DNA from: Ptiloglossa arizonensis
Taxonomy: Eukaryota > Arthropoda > Insecta > Hymenoptera > Colletidae
Assembly (NCBI RefSeq): GCF_051014685.1
Contig: NC_135049.1
Location: 34,365,531-34,429,530, forward strand
Length of the DNA stretch: 64,000 nt
Reading direction: 5' to 3'
Numbering within the stretch: position 1 is the first letter of the stretch; every line of letters begins with the position of its first letter. Below the pieces are notes generated by a model. That model saw only the letters and a list, made by a program, of their open reading frames with translations, made no database searches and was not told the origin of the DNA. This document shows positions 37,381 to 51,250 of the stretch, piece after piece. A program made the position numbers and the translations under genes.

Positions 37381-40300
37381 AATTTTCGCAAGTCTGATAC
37401 TCGAAACCAATAACTACTATGGCCTAGGGCAAAAATGCACATACCGTTGTAACCGGGCGAGTCTCTGCTTTCAGATGCAATAGGAAATTCTCGAGTTCGT
37501 CAATCCGTTCGCGAGATATGGGAGTTTGAAGTTAAGGAATGGTTGAGATACCATCAAAATTTTCGCTGGTCGAATACTCGAAACCAATAACTGGAATGGC
37601 CAAGGGGAAAAGTACAAACACCATTGTAATCGGGCGGGTTTCTACTTTCAGATACAACAGGAATTTCTCGAGTTCGTCAATGCGTTCGCGAGATATGGGA
37701 GTTTGAAGTTAAGGAATGGCTGTGAAATCATCAAAATTTTCGCATGTCTGATACTCGAAACCAATAACTACTATGGCCTAGGGCAAAAATACACATACGG
37801 TTGTAATCGGGCGAGTTTCTGCTTTCAGATGCAACAGGAATTTCTCGAGTTCGTCAATCCGTTCGCGAGATATGGGAGTTTGAAGTTAAGGAATGGTTGA
37901 GATACCATCAAAATTTTCGCTGGTCGAATACTCGAAACCAATAACTGGAATGGCCAAGGGGAAAAGTACAAACACCATTGTAATCGGGCGGGTTTCTACT
38001 TTCAGATACAACAGGAATTTCTCGAGTTCGTCAATGCGTTCGCGAGATATGGGAGTTTGAAGTTAAGGAATGGTTGAGAAACCATCGAAATTTACCGCAA
38101 GTCGGATACTCGAAACCAATAACTACTATGGCCTAGGGCAAAATGTACATACCGTTTTAATCGGGCGAGATTCTGCTTTCAGAGGCAACAGGAATTTCTC
38201 GAGTTTGTCAATCCGTTCACGAGATATGGGAGTTTGAAGTTAAGGAATGGTTGAGAAACCATCGAAATTTACCGCAAGTCTGATACTCGAAACCAATAAC
38301 TACAAAGGCCTAGGGGCAAAATACACATACCGTTGTAATCGGGCGAGTTTCTACTTCCACATGCAACAGGAATTTCTCGAATTCGTCAATCCGTTCGCGA
38401 GATATGGGAGTTTGAAGTTAAAGAATGGTTGAGAAACCATCAAAATTTTCGCTGCTCGAATACACGAAATCAATAACTACAAAGGCCTTGGGGAAAAATA
38501 CACGTACCGTTGTAATCGGGCGAGTTTCTACTTTCAGATGCAACAGGAATTTCTCGAGTTCGTCAATCCGTTCGCGAGAAATGGGAATTTGAAGTTAAGG
38601 AATGGTTGAGAAACCATCAAAATTTTCGCAAGTCTGATACTCGAAACCAATAACTACTATGGCCTAGGGCAAAAATGCACATACCGTTGTAACCGGGCGA
38701 GTCTCTGCTTTCAGATGCAATAGGAAATTCTCGAGTTCGTCAATCCGTTCGCGAGATATGGGAGTTTGAAGTTAAGGAATGGTTGAGATACCATCAAAAT
38801 TTTCGCTGGTCGAATACTCGAAACCAATAACTGGAATGGCCAAGGGGAAAAGTACAAACACCATTGTAATCGGGCGGGTTTCTACTTTCAGATACAACAG
38901 GAATTTCTCGAGTTCGTCAATGCGTTCGCGAGATATGGGAGTTTGAAGTTAAGGAATGGCTGTGAAATCATCAAAATTTTCGCATGTCTGATACTCGAAA
39001 CCAATAACTACTATGGCCTAGGGCAAAAATACACATACGGTTGTAATCGGGCGAGTTTCTGCTTTCAGATGCAATAGGAAATTCTCGAGTTCGTCAATCC
39101 GTTCGCGAGATATGGAAGTTTGAAGTTAAGGAATGATTGAGAAACCATCAAAATTTTCGCGAGTCTGATACTCGAAACCAATAACTACAAAGGTCTAGCG
39201 GAAAAATACACATACCGTTGTAATCGGGCGAGTATCTAGTTTCACATGCAACAGGAAATTCTCGAGTTCGTCAATGCGTTCGGAAGATATGGGAGTTTGA
39301 AGTTAAGGAATGCGTGAGAAACCATCAAAATTTTCGCACGTCTGATACTCGAAACCAGTAACTACTATGGCCTAGGGCAAAAATGCACATACCGTTGTAA
39401 TCGGGCGAGTTTCTGCTTTCAGATGCAACAGGAATTTCTCGAGTTCGTCCATCCGTTCACGAGATATGGGAGTTTGAAGTTAAGGAATGGTTGAGAAACC
39501 ATCAAAATTTTCGCTGGTCTGATACTCGAAACCAATAACTGGAATGGCCTAGGGGAAAAGTACACACACCATTGTAATCGGGCTAGTTTCTACTTTCAGG
39601 GGCAACAGGAATTTCTCGAGTTCGTCAATCCGTTCGCGAGATATGGGAGTTTGAAGTTAAGGAATGGTTGAGAAACCATCGAAATTTACCGCAAGTCGGA
39701 TACTCGAAACCAATAACTACTATGGCCTAGGGCAAAATGTACATACCGTTTTAATCGGGCGAGATTCTGCTTTCAGAGGCAACAGGAATTTCTCGAGTTT
39801 GTCAATCCGTTCACGAGATATGGGAGTTTGAAGTTAAGGAATGGTTGAGAAACCATCGAAATTTACCGCAAGTCTGATACTCGAAACCAATAACTACAAA
39901 GGCCTAGGGGCAAAATACACATACCGTTGTAATCGGGCGAGTTTCTACTTCCACATGCAACAGGAATTTCTCGAATTCGTCAATCCGTTCGCGAGATATG
40001 GGAGTTTGAAGTTAAAGAATGGTTGAGAAACCATCAAAATTTTCGCTGCTCGAATACACGAAACCAATAACTACAAAGGCCTTGGGGAAAAATACACGTA
40101 CCGTTGTAATCGGGCGAGTTTCTACTTTCAGATGCAACAGGAATTTCTCGAGTTCGTCAATCCGTTCGCGAGAAATGGGAATTTGAAGTTAAAGAATGGT
40201 TGAGAAACCATCAAAATTTTCGCTGCTCGAATACTCGAAACCAATAACTACAAAGGCCTAGGGGAAAAGTACACATACCATTGTAATCGGGCGAGTTTCT

Positions 40301-43300
40301 ACTTTCAGAGGCAACAGGAATTTCTCGAGTTCGTCAAACCGTTCGCGAGATATGTAAGTGTGAAGTTAAAGAATGGTTGAGAAACCATCAAAATTTTCGC
40401 TGGTCGAATACTCGAAACCAATAACTACAAAGGCCTTGGGGAAAAATACACGTACCGTTGTAATCGGGCGAGTTTCTACTTTCAGATGCAACAGGAATTT
40501 CTCGAGTTCGTCAATCCGTTCGCGAGAAATGGGAATTTGAAGTTAAGGAATGGTTGAGAAACCATCAAAATTTTCGCAAGTCTGATACTCGAAACCAATA
40601 ACTACTATGGCCTAGGGCAAAAATGCACACACCGTTGTAACCGGGCGAGTCTCTGCTTTCAGTTGCAATAGGAAATTCTCGAGTTCGTCAATCCGTTTGC
40701 GAGATATGTAAGTGTGAAGTTAAGGAATGGTTGAGAAACCATCAAAATTATCGCAAGTCTGATACTCGAAACCAATAACTGGAATGGCCTAGGGGAAAAG
40801 TACACATATCATTGTAATCGGGCGAGTTTCTACTTTCAGATGCAACAGGAATTTCTCGAGTTCGTCAAACCGTTCGCGAGATATGTAAGTGTGAAGTTAA
40901 GGAATGGTTGAGAAACCATCAAAATTATCGCAAGTCTGTTACTCGAAACAAATAACTGGAATGGCCTAGGGGAAAAGTACACATACCATTGTAATCGGGC
41001 GAGTTTCTACTTTCAGATGCAACAGGAGTTTCTCGAGTTCGTCAATCCGTTCGCGAGATATGGGAGTTTGAAGTTAAGGAATGGTTGAGAAACCATCAAA
41101 ATTTTCGCTGGTCGAATACTCGAAACCAATAACTGGTATGGCCTAGGGGAAAAGTACAACACCATTGTAATCGGGCGGGTTTCTACTTTCAGACACAACA
41201 GGAATTTCTCGAGTTCGTCAATGCGTTCGCGAGGTATGGGAGTTTGAAGTTAAGGAATGGCTGAGAAATCATCAAAATTTTCGCAAGTCTGATACTCGAA
41301 TCCAATAACTACTATGGCCTAGGGCAAAAATACACATACCGTTGTAATCGGGCGAGTTTCTGCTTTCAGATGCAATAGGAAATTCTCGAGTTCGTCAATC
41401 CGTTCGCGAGATGTGTAAGTGTCAAGTTAAGGAATGGTTGAGAAACCATCAAAATTTTCGCAAGTCTGATACTCGAAACCAATAACTACAATGACCTTGG
41501 GGAAAAATACACATACCGTTGTAATCGGGCGAGTTTCTACTTTCAGATGCAACAGGAATTTCTCGAGTTCGTCAATCCGTTCGCGAGATATGGGAGTTTG
41601 AAGTTAAGGAATGGTTGAGAAACCATCAAAATTTTCGCAAGTCTGATACTCGAAACCAATAACTACAAAGGCCTAGGGGAAAAATACACATACCTTTGTA
41701 ATCGGGCGAATTTCTACTTCCACATGCAACAGGAATTTCTCGAGTTCGTCAATGCGTTCGCGAGATATGGGAGTTCGAAGTTAAGGAATGCCTGAGAAAT
41801 CATCAAAATTTTCGCAAGTCTGATACTCGAATCCAATAACTACTATGGCCTAGGGCAAAAATACACATACCGTTGTAATCGGGCGAGTTTCTGCTTTCAG
41901 ATGCAACAGGAATTTCTCGATCTCATCAATCCGTTCGCGAGATATGGGAGTTTGAAGTTAAGGAATGTTTGAGAAACCATCAAAATTTTCGCAGGTCTGA
42001 TACTCGAAACCAATAACTGGAATGGCCTAGGGGAAAAGAACACACACCATTCTAATCGGGCGAGTTTCTGCTTTCAGATGCAATAGGAAATTCTCGAGTT
42101 CGTCAATCCGTTCGCGAGATATGTAAGTGTGAAGTTAAAGAATGGTTGAGAAACCATCAAAATTATCGCAAGTCTGATACTCGAAACCAACAACTGGAAT
42201 GGCCTACGGGAAAAGTACACATACCATTGTAATCGGGCGAGTTTCTATTTTCAGATGCAACAGGAATTTCTCGAGTTCGTCAATCCGTTCGCGAGAAATG
42301 GGGGTTTGAATTTAAGGAATGGTTGAGAAACCATCAAAATTTTCGCAAGTCTGATACTCGAAACCAATAACTACAATGGCCTAGGGGAAAGATACACATA
42401 CCGTTGTAATCGGGCGAGTTTCTACTTTCAGATGCAACAGGAATTTCTCGAGTTCGTCAATCCGTTCGCAAGATATGGGAGTTTGAAGTTAAGGAATGGT
42501 TGAGAAACCATCAAAATTTTCGCAAGTCTGATACTCGAAACCAATAACTACAATGGCCTAGGGGAAAAATACACATACCGTTGTAATCGGGCTAGTTTCT
42601 ACTTTCAGATGCAACAGGAATTTCTCGAGTTCGCAATCCGTTCGCGAGATATGGGAGTTTGAAGTTAAGGAATGGTTGAGAAACCATCAAAATTTTCGCA
42701 AGTCTGATACTCGAAACCGATAACTACAAAGGCCTAGGGGAAAAATACACATACCGTTGTAATCGGGCGAGTTTCTACTTCCACATGCAACAGGAATTTC
42801 TCGAGTTCGTCAATCCGTTCGCGAGATATGGGGGTTTGAATTTAAGGAATGGTTGAGAAAGCATCAAAATTTTCGCAAGTCTGTTACTCGAAACCAATAA
42901 CTGGAATGGCCTAGGGGAAAAGTACACATACCATTGTAATCGGGCGAGTTTCTACTTTCAGATGCAACAGGAATTTCTCGAGTTCGTCAATCCGTTCGCG
43001 AGATATGGGAGTTTGAAGTTAAGGAATGGTTGAGAAACCATCAAAATTTTCGCTGGTCGAATACTCGAAACCAATAACTGGAATGGCCTAGGGGAAAAGT
43101 GCAAACACCATTGTAATCGGGCGGGTTTCTACTTTCAGACGCAACAGGAATTTCTCGAGTTCGTCAATCCGTCGCTAGATATGGGAGTTTGAAGTTAAGG
43201 AATGGTTGAGAAACCATCAAAATTTTCGCAAGCCTGATACTCGAAACCAATAACTACAAAGGCCTAGGGGCAAAATACACATACCGTTGTAATCGGGCGA

Positions 43301-43929
43301 GTTTCTACTTCCACATGCAACAGGAAATTCTCGAGTTCGTCAATGCGTTCGCAAGATATGGGAGTTTGAAGTTAAGGAATGGTTGAGAAACCATCAAAAT
43401 TTTCGCTGGTCTGATACTCGAAACCAATAACTGGAATGGCCTAGGGGAAAAGTACACACACCATTGTATTCGGGCTAGTTTCTACTTTCAGAGGCAACAG
43501 GAATTTCTCGAGTTCGTCAATCCGTTCGCGAGATATGGGAGATTGAAGTCAAGGAATGGCTGAGAAACCATCGAAATTTTCGCAAGTCTGATACTCGAAA
43601 CCAATAACTACTATGGCCTAGGGCAAAAATACACATATCGTTGTAATCGGACGTATTTCTGGTTTCAGATGCAACAGGAATTTCTCGAGTTCGTCAATCC
43701 GTTCGCGAGATATGGGAGTTTGAAGTTAAGGAATGGTTGAGAAACCTTCACAAATTTCGCAAGTCTGATACACGAAACCAACAACTGGAATGGCCTAGGG
43801 AAAAAGTACGCACACCATTGTAATCGGGCTAGTTTCTACTTTCAGAGGCAACAGGAATTTCTCGAGTTCGTCAATCCGTTCGCGAGATATGGGAGTTCGA
43901 AGTTAAGGAATGGTTGAGAAACCATCAAA
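37381..43929. repeat. Large tandem duplication (about 6.5 kb), copy 2
   Basis: Second copy. It has one extra monomer at about 41,572-41,748, and a different set of four monomers at about 38,051-38,771 from the equivalent 31,680-32,400, although the length there is the same. The copy ends near 43,893, where copy 1 also ends against the start of copy 2, so the event was a true head-to-tail duplication. Confidence 0.88.
42128..43138. repeat. Four-fold repeated block of about 1 kb, copy 2
   Basis: Copy at offset 6,548 bp from the first, carried by the 6.4-kb duplication. It differs by isolated substitutions such as GAGAAAGCATC at about 42,855. Confidence 0.85.
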
Positions 43930-45311
43930 ATTTTCGCTGGTCTGATACTCGAAACCAATAACTGGAATGGCCTAGGGGAAAAGTACACACACCATTGTAA
44001 TCGGGATAGTTTCTACTTTCAGAGGCAACAGGAATTTCTCGAGTTCGTCAATCCGTTCGCGAGATATGGGAGTTTTAAGTTAAGGAATGGTTGAGAAACC
44101 ATCAAAATTTTCGCAAGCCTGATACTCGAAACCAATAACTACAAAGGCCTAGGGGCTAAATACACATACCGTTGTAATCGGGCGAGTTTCTACTTCCACA
44201 TGCAACAGGAATTTCTCGAGTTCGTCAATCCGTTCGCGAGATATGGGAGTTTGAAGTTAAAGAATGGTTGAGAAACCATCAAAATTTTCGCTGGTCGAAT
44301 ACTCGAAACCAATAACTACAAAGGCCTTGGGGAAAAATACACGTACCGTTGTAATCGGGCGAGTTTCTACTTTCAGATGCAACAGGAATTTCTCGAGTTC
44401 GTCAATCCGTTCGCGAGAAATGGGAATTTGAAGTTAAGGAATGGTTGAGAAACTATCAAAATTTTCGCAAGTCTGATACTCGAAACCAATAACTACTATG
44501 GCCTAGGGCAAAAATGCACATACCGTTGTAACCGGGCGAGTCTCTGCTTTCAGATGCAATAGGAAATTCTCGAGTTCGTCAATCCGTTTGCGAGATATGT
44601 AAGTGTGAAGTTAAGGAATGGTTGAGAAACCAACAAAATTATCGCAAGTCTGTTACTCGAAACCAATAACTGGAATGGTCTAGGTGAAAAGTACACATAC
44701 CATTGTAATCGGGCGAGTTTCTACTTTCAGATGCAACAGGAATTTCTCGAGTTCGTCAATCCGTTCGCGAGATATGGGAGTTTGAAGTTAAGGAATGGCT
44801 GAGAAATCATCAAAATTTTCGCAAGTCTGATACTCGAATCCAATAACTACTGTGGCCTAGGGCAAAAATACACATACCGTTGTAATCGGGCGAGTTTCTG
44901 CTTTCCGATGCAATAGGAAATTCTCGAGTTCGTCAATCCGTTCGCGAGATATGGAAGCTTGAAGTTAACGAATGATTGAGAAACCATCAAAATTTTCGCA
45001 AATCTGATACTCGAAACCAATAACTACAATGGCTTAGGGGATAAATACACATACCGTTGTAATCGGGCGAGTTTCTGCTCTCAGATGCAACAGGAATTTC
45101 TCAAGTTCGCCAATCCGTTCGCGAGATATGGGAGTTTGAAGTTAAGGAATGGTTGAGAAACCATCAAAATTTTCGCAAGTCTGATACTCGAAACCAATAA
45201 CAACTATGGCCAAGGGCAAAAATGCACATACCGTTGTAACCGGGCGAGTTTCTGCTTTCAGGTGCAATAGGAAATTCTCGAGTTCGTCAATCCGTTCGCG
45301 AGATATGTAAG

Positions 45312-46322
45312 TGTGAAGTTAAGGAATGGTTGAGAAACCATCAAAATTATCGCAAGTCTGATACTCGAAACCAACAACTGGAATGGCCTACGGGAAAAGT
45401 ACACATACCATTGTAATCGGGCGAGTTTCTATTTTCAGATGCAACAGGAATTTCTCGAGTTCGTCAATCCGTTCGCGAGAAATGGGGGTTTGAATTTAAG
45501 GAATGGTTGAGAAACCATCAAAATTTTCGCAAGTCTGATACTCGAAACCAATAACTACAATGGCCTAGGGGAAAGATACACATACCGTTGTAATCGGGCG
45601 AGTTTCTACTTTCAGATGCAACAGGAATTTCTCGAGTTCGTCAATCCGTTCGCAAGATATGGGAGTTTGAAGTTAAGGAATGGTTGAGAAACCATCAAAA
45701 TTTTCGCAAGTCTGATACTCGAAACCAATAACTACAATGGCCTAGGGGAAAAATACACATACCGTTGTAATCGGGCGAGTTTCTACTTTCAGATGCAACA
45801 GGAATTTCTCGAGTTCGCAATCCGTTCGCGAGATATGGGAGTTTGAAGTTAAGGAATGGTTGAGAAACCATCAAAATTTTCGCAAGTCTGATACTCGAAA
45901 CCGATAACTACAAAGGCCTAGGGGAAAAATACACATACCGTTGTAATCGGGCGAGTTTCTACTTCCACATGCAACAGGAATTTCTCGAGTTCGTCAATCC
46001 GTTCGCGAGATATGGGTGTTTGAATTTAAGGAATGGTTGAGAAACCATCAAAATTTTCGCAAGTCTGTTACTCGAAACCAATAACTGGAATGGCCTAGGG
46101 GAAAAGTACACGTACCATTGTAATCGGGCGAGTTTCTACTTTCAGATGCAACAGGAATTTCTCGAGTTCGTCAATCCGTTCGCGAGATATGGGAGTTTGA
46201 AGTTAAGGAATGGTTGAGAAACCATCAAAATTTTCGCTGGTCGAATACTCGAAACCAATAACTGGAATGGCCTAGGGGAAAAGTGCAAACACCATTGTAA
46301 TCGGGCGGGTTTCTACTTTCAG
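45312..46322. repeat. Four-fold repeated block of about 1 kb, copy 3
   Basis: Copy outside the 6.4-kb duplication, in domain E, at offset 9,732 bp from the first. Differences include GGGTGTTTGAATTTAAGG in place of GGGGGTTTGAATTTAAGG and a GTACACGTACCATTG variant. Confidence 0.83.
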
Positions 46323-47094
46323 ACACAACAGGAATTTCTCGAGTTCGTCAATGCGTTCGCGAGGTATGGGAGTTTGAAGTTAAGGAATGGCTGAGAAATC
46401 ATCAAAATTTTCGCAAGTCTGATACTCGAATCCAATAACTACTGTGGCCTAGGGCAAAAATACACATACCGTTGTAATCGGGCGAGTTTCTGCTTTCCGA
46501 TGCAATAGGAAATTCTCGAGTTCGTCAATCCGTTCGCGAGATATGGAAGTTTTAAGTTAACGAATGATTGAGAAACCATCAACATTTTCGCAAGTCTGAT
46601 TCTCGAAACCAATAACTACAAAGGCATAGCGGAAAAATACACATACCGTTGTAATCGGGCGAGAGTCTACTTTCAGATGCAATAGGAAATTCTCGAGTTC
46701 GTCAATCCGTTCGCGAGATATGTAAGTGTGAAGTTAAGGAATGGTTGAGAAAGCATCAAAATTATCGCAAGTCTGATACTCGAAACCAATAAGTGGAATG
46801 GCCTAGGGGAAAAGTACACATATCATTGTAATCGGGCGAGTTTCTACTTTCAGATGCAACAGGAATTTCTCGAGTTCGTCAAACCGTTCGCGAGATATGT
46901 AAGTGTGAAGTTAAGGAATGGTTGAGAAACCATCAAAATTATCGCAAGTCTGTTACTCGAAACCAATAACTGGAATGGCCTAGGGGAAAAATACACATAC
47001 CGTTGTAATCGGGCGAGTTTCTACTTTCAGATGCAACAGGAATTTCTCGAGTTCGTCAATCCGTTCGCGAGATATGGGAGTTTGAAGTTAAGGA

Positions 47095-48157
47095 ATGCTT
47101 GAGAAACAATCAAAATTTTCGCTGGTCTGATACTCGAAACCAATAACTGGAATGGCTTAGGGGAAAAGTACACACACCATTGAAATCGGGCTAGTTTCTA
47201 CTTTCAGAGGCAACAGGAATTTCTCGAGTTCGTCAATCCGTTCGCGAGATATGGGAGTTTGAAGTTAAGGAATGGTTGAGAAACCATCGAAATTTACCGT
47301 AAGTCTGATACTCGAAACCAATAACTACAAAGGCCTAGGGGCAAAATACACATACCGTTGTAATCGGGCGAGTTTCTACTTCCACATGCAACAGGAATTT
47401 CTCGAGTTCGTCAATCCGTTCGCGAGATATGGGAGTTTGAAGTTAAAGAATGGTTGAGAAACCATCAAAATTTTCGCTGGTCGAATACTCGAAACCAATA
47501 ACTGGAATGGCCTAGGGGAAAAGTACACATACCATTGTAATCGGGCGAGTTTCTACTTTCAGAGGCAACAGGAATTTCTCGAGTTCGTCAAACCGTTCGA
47601 GAGATATGTAAGTGTGAAGTTAAAGAATGGTTGAGAAACCATCAAAATTTTCGCTGGTCGAATACTCGAAACCAATAACTACAAAGGCCTTGGGGAAAAA
47701 TACACGTACCGTTGTAATCGGGCGAGTTTCTACTTTCAGATGCAACAGGAATTTCTCGAGTTCGTCAATCCGTTCGCGAGAAATGGGAATTTGAAGTTAA
47801 GGAATGGTTGAGAAACCATCAAAATTTTCGCAAGTCTAATACTCGAAACCAATAACTACTATGGCCTAGGGCAAAAATGCACATACCGTTGTAATCGGGC
47901 GAGTTTCTACTTTCAGATGCAACAGGAATTTCTCGAGTTCGTCAATCCGTTCGCGAGATATGGGAGTTTGAAGTTAAGGAATGGTTGAGAAACCATCAAA
48001 ATTTTCGCAAGTCTGATACTCGAAACCGATAACTACAAAGGCCTAGGGGAAAAATACACATACCGTTGTAATCGGGCGAGTTTCTACTTCCACATGCAAC
48101 AGGAATTTCTCGAGTTCGTCAATCCGTTAGCGAGATATGGGAGTTTGAAGTTAAGGA
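47095..48157. repeat. 6-monomer HOR (1,063 bp), left copy
   Basis: Counted from the ATG of monomer B to the next B at 48,158, exactly 1,063 bp (6 x 177 + 1). The order is B-C-D-E-F-A. The extra base sits in monomer C, where CGAAATTTACCGTAAG is one base longer than CAAAATTTTCGCAAG. Confidence 0.9.
47257..47434. repeat. 178-bp marker monomer (type C), example
   Basis: Carries CGAAATTTACCGTAAG, one base longer than the normal CAAAATTTTCGCAAG, making this unit 178 bp. The same type recurs with its ATG at 28,688, 30,636, 32,230, 33,470, 38,247, 39,841 (ACCGCAAG form) and 47,272, 48,335, 52,230, 54,001, 58,426, 59,489, 60,375, 61,438, 62,147, 63,210 (ACCGTAAG form; 52,230 has ACAGTAAG). Each opens a 61-codon frame starting in the hairpin. 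I regard this frame as a by-product of the extra base, since it ends at the next monomer's TGA. Confidence 0.9.
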
Positions 48158-49397
48158 ATGCTTGAGAAACAATCAAAATTTTCGCTGGTCTGATACTCGA
48201 AACCAATAACTGGAATGGCTTAGGGGAAAAGTACACACACCATTGAAATCGGGCTAGTTTCTACTTTCAGAGGCAACAGGAATTTCTCGAGTTCGTCAAT
48301 CCGTTCGCGAGATATGGGAGTTTGAAGTTAAGGAATGGTTGAGAAACCATCGAAATTTACCGTAAGTCTGATACTCGAAACCAATAACTACAAAGGCCTA
48401 GGGGCAAAATACACATACCGTTGTAATCGGGCGAGTTTCTACTTCCACATGCAACAGGAATTTCTCGAGTTCGTCAATCCGTTCGCGAGATATGGGAGTT
48501 TGAAGTTAAAGAATGGTTGAGAAACCATCAAAATTTTCGCTGGTCGAATACTCGAAACCAATAACTGGAATGGCCTAGGGGAAAAGTACACATACCATTG
48601 TAATCGGGCGAGTTTCTACTTTCAGAGGCAACAGGAATTTCTCGAGTTCGTCAAACCGTTCGAGAGATATGTAAGTGTGAAGTTAAAGAATGGTTGAGAA
48701 ACCATCAAAATTTTCGCTGGTCGAATACTCGAAACCAATAACTGGAATGGCCTAGGGGAAAAATACACATACCGTTGTAATCGGGCGAGTTTCTACTTTC
48801 AGATGCAACAGGAATTTCTCGAGTTCGTCAATCCATTCGCGAGATATGGGAGTTTGAAGTTAAAGAATGGTTGAGAAACCATCAAAATTTTCGCTGGTCG
48901 AATACTCGAAACCAACAACTGGAATGGCCTAGGGGAAAAGTACACATACCATTGTAATCGGGCGAGTTTCTACTTTCAGAGGCAACAGGAATTTCTCGAG
49001 TTCGTCAAACCGTTCGCGAGATATGTAAGTGTGAAGTTAAAGAATGGTTGAGAAACCATCAAAATTTTCGCTGGTCGAATACTCAAAACCAATAACTACA
49101 AAGGCCTTGGGGAAAAATACACGTACCGTTGTAATCGGGCGAGTTTCTACTTTCAGATGCAACAGGAATTTCTCGAGTTCGTCAATCCGTTCGCGAGATA
49201 TGGGAGTTTGAAGTTAAGGAATGGTTGAGAAACCATCAAAATTTTCGCAAGTCTGATACTCGAAACCGATAACTACAAAGGCCTAGGGGAAAAATACACA
49301 TACCGTTGTAATCGGGCGAGTTTCTACTTCCACATGCAACAGGAATTTCTCGAGTTCGTCAATCCGTTAGCGAGATATGGGAGTTTGAAGTTAAGGA
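48158..49397. repeat. 7-monomer variant of the HOR (1,240 bp)
   Basis: From B at 48,158 to B at 49,398. The order is B-C-D-D'-D''-E-A: extra D-like monomers (one with CAACAACTGG near 48,914) replace F. One E monomer has ACTCAAAACC in place of ACTCGAAACC at about 49,083. Confidence 0.8.
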
Positions 49398-51250
49398 ATG
49401 CTTGAGAAACAATCAAAATTTTCGCTGGTCTGATACTCGAAACCAATAACTGGAATGGCTTAGGGGAAAAGTACACACACCATTGAAATCGGGCTAGTTT
49501 CTACTTTCAGAGGCAACAGGAATTTCTCGAGTTCGTCAATCCGTTCGCGAGATATGGGAGTTTGAAGTTAAGGAATGGTTGAGAAACCATCAAAATTTTC
49601 GCTGGTCTGATACTCGAAACCAATAACTGGAATGGCCTAGGGGAAAAATACACGTACCGTTGTAATCGGGCGAGTTTCTACTTTCAGATGCAACAGGAAT
49701 TTCTCGAGTTCGTCAATCCGTTCGCGAGAAATGGGAATTTGAAGTTAAGGAATGGTTGAGAAACCATCAAAATTTTCGCAAGTCTAATACTCGAAACCAA
49801 TAACTACTATGGCCTAGGGCAAAAATGCACATACCGTTGTAATCGGGCGAGTTTCTACTTCCACATGCAACAGGAAATTCTCGAGTTCGTCAATGCGTTC
49901 GCAAGATATGGGAGTTTGAAGTTAAGGAATGGTTGAGAAACCATCAAAATTTTCGCTGGTCTGATACTCGAAACCAATAACTGGAATGGCCTAGGGGAAA
50001 AATACACATACCGTTGTAATCGGGCGAGTTTCTACTTCCACATGCAACAGGAAATTCTCGAGTTCGTCAATGCGTTCGCAAGATATGGGAGTTTGAAGTT
50101 AAGGAATGGTTGAGAAACCATCAAAATTTTCGCTGGTCTGATACTCGAAACCAATAACTGGAATGGCCTAGGGGAAAAGTACACACACCATTGTATTCGG
50201 GCGAGTTTCTACTTTCAGATGCAACAGGAATTTCTCGAGTTCGTCAAACCGTTCGCGAGATATGTAAGTGTGAAGTTAAGGAATGGTTGAGAAACCATCA
50301 AAATTATCGCAAGTCTGTTACTCGAAACCAATAACTGGAATGGCCTAGGGGAAAAATACACATACCGTTGTAATCGGGCGAGTTTCTACTTTCAGATGCA
50401 ACAGGAATTTCTCGAGTTCGTCAATCCATTCGCGAGATATGGGAGTTTGAAGTTAAGGAATGGTTGAGAAACCATCAAAATTTTCGCAAGTCTGATACTC
50501 GAAACCAATAACTACTATGGCCTAGGGCAAAAATGCACATACCGTTGTAATCGGGCGAGTTTCTACTTCCACATGCAACAGGAAATTCTCGAGTTCGTCA
50601 ATGCGTTCGCGAGATATGGGAGTTTGAAGTTAAGGAATGGTTGAGAAACCATCAAAATTTTCGCTGGTCTGATACTCGAAACCGATAACTACAAAGGCCT
50701 AGGGGAAAAGTACACATACCATTGTAATCGGGCGAGTTTCTACTTTCAGAGGCAACAGGAATTTCTCGAGTTCGTCAAACCGTTCGCGAGATATGTAAGT
50801 GTGAAGTTAAAGAATGGTTGAGAAACCATCAAAATTTTCGCTGGTCGAATACTCGAAACCAATAACTACAAAGGCCTTGGGGAAAAATACACGTACCGTT
50901 GTAATCGGGCGAGTTTCTACTTTCAGATGCAACAGGAATTTCTCGAGTTCGTCAATCCGTTCGCGAGAAATGGGAATTTGAAGTTAAGGAATGGTTGAGA
51001 AACCATCAAAATTTTCGCAAGTCTAATACTCGAAACCAATAACTACTATGGCCTAGGGCAAAAATGCACATACCGTTGTAATCGGGCGAGTTTCTACTTC
51101 CACATGCAACAGGAAATTCTCGAGTTCGTCAATGCGTTCGCGAGATATGGGAGTTTGAAGTTAAGGAATGGTTGAGAAACCATCAAAATTTTCGCTGGTC
51201 TGATACTCGAAACCAATAACTGGAATGGCCTAGGGGAAAAGTACACACAC

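Larger units (their letters stand above)
44258..48720. repeat. Super-duplication of about 4.5-4.8 kb, copy 1
   Basis: Matches 55,058-59,874. The offset is 10,800 bp from the left end, 10,977 bp after about 46,430 and 11,154 bp after about 47,090, each step adding exactly one monomer to the right-hand copy. Anchors are CAACAAAATTATCGC with GGTCTAGGTG (44,632/55,432), CTACTGTGGCC (46,441/57,418), AAGTTTTAAGTTAACG and the 178-bp monomers (ATG at 47,272/58,426 and 48,335/59,489). Confidence 0.87.
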
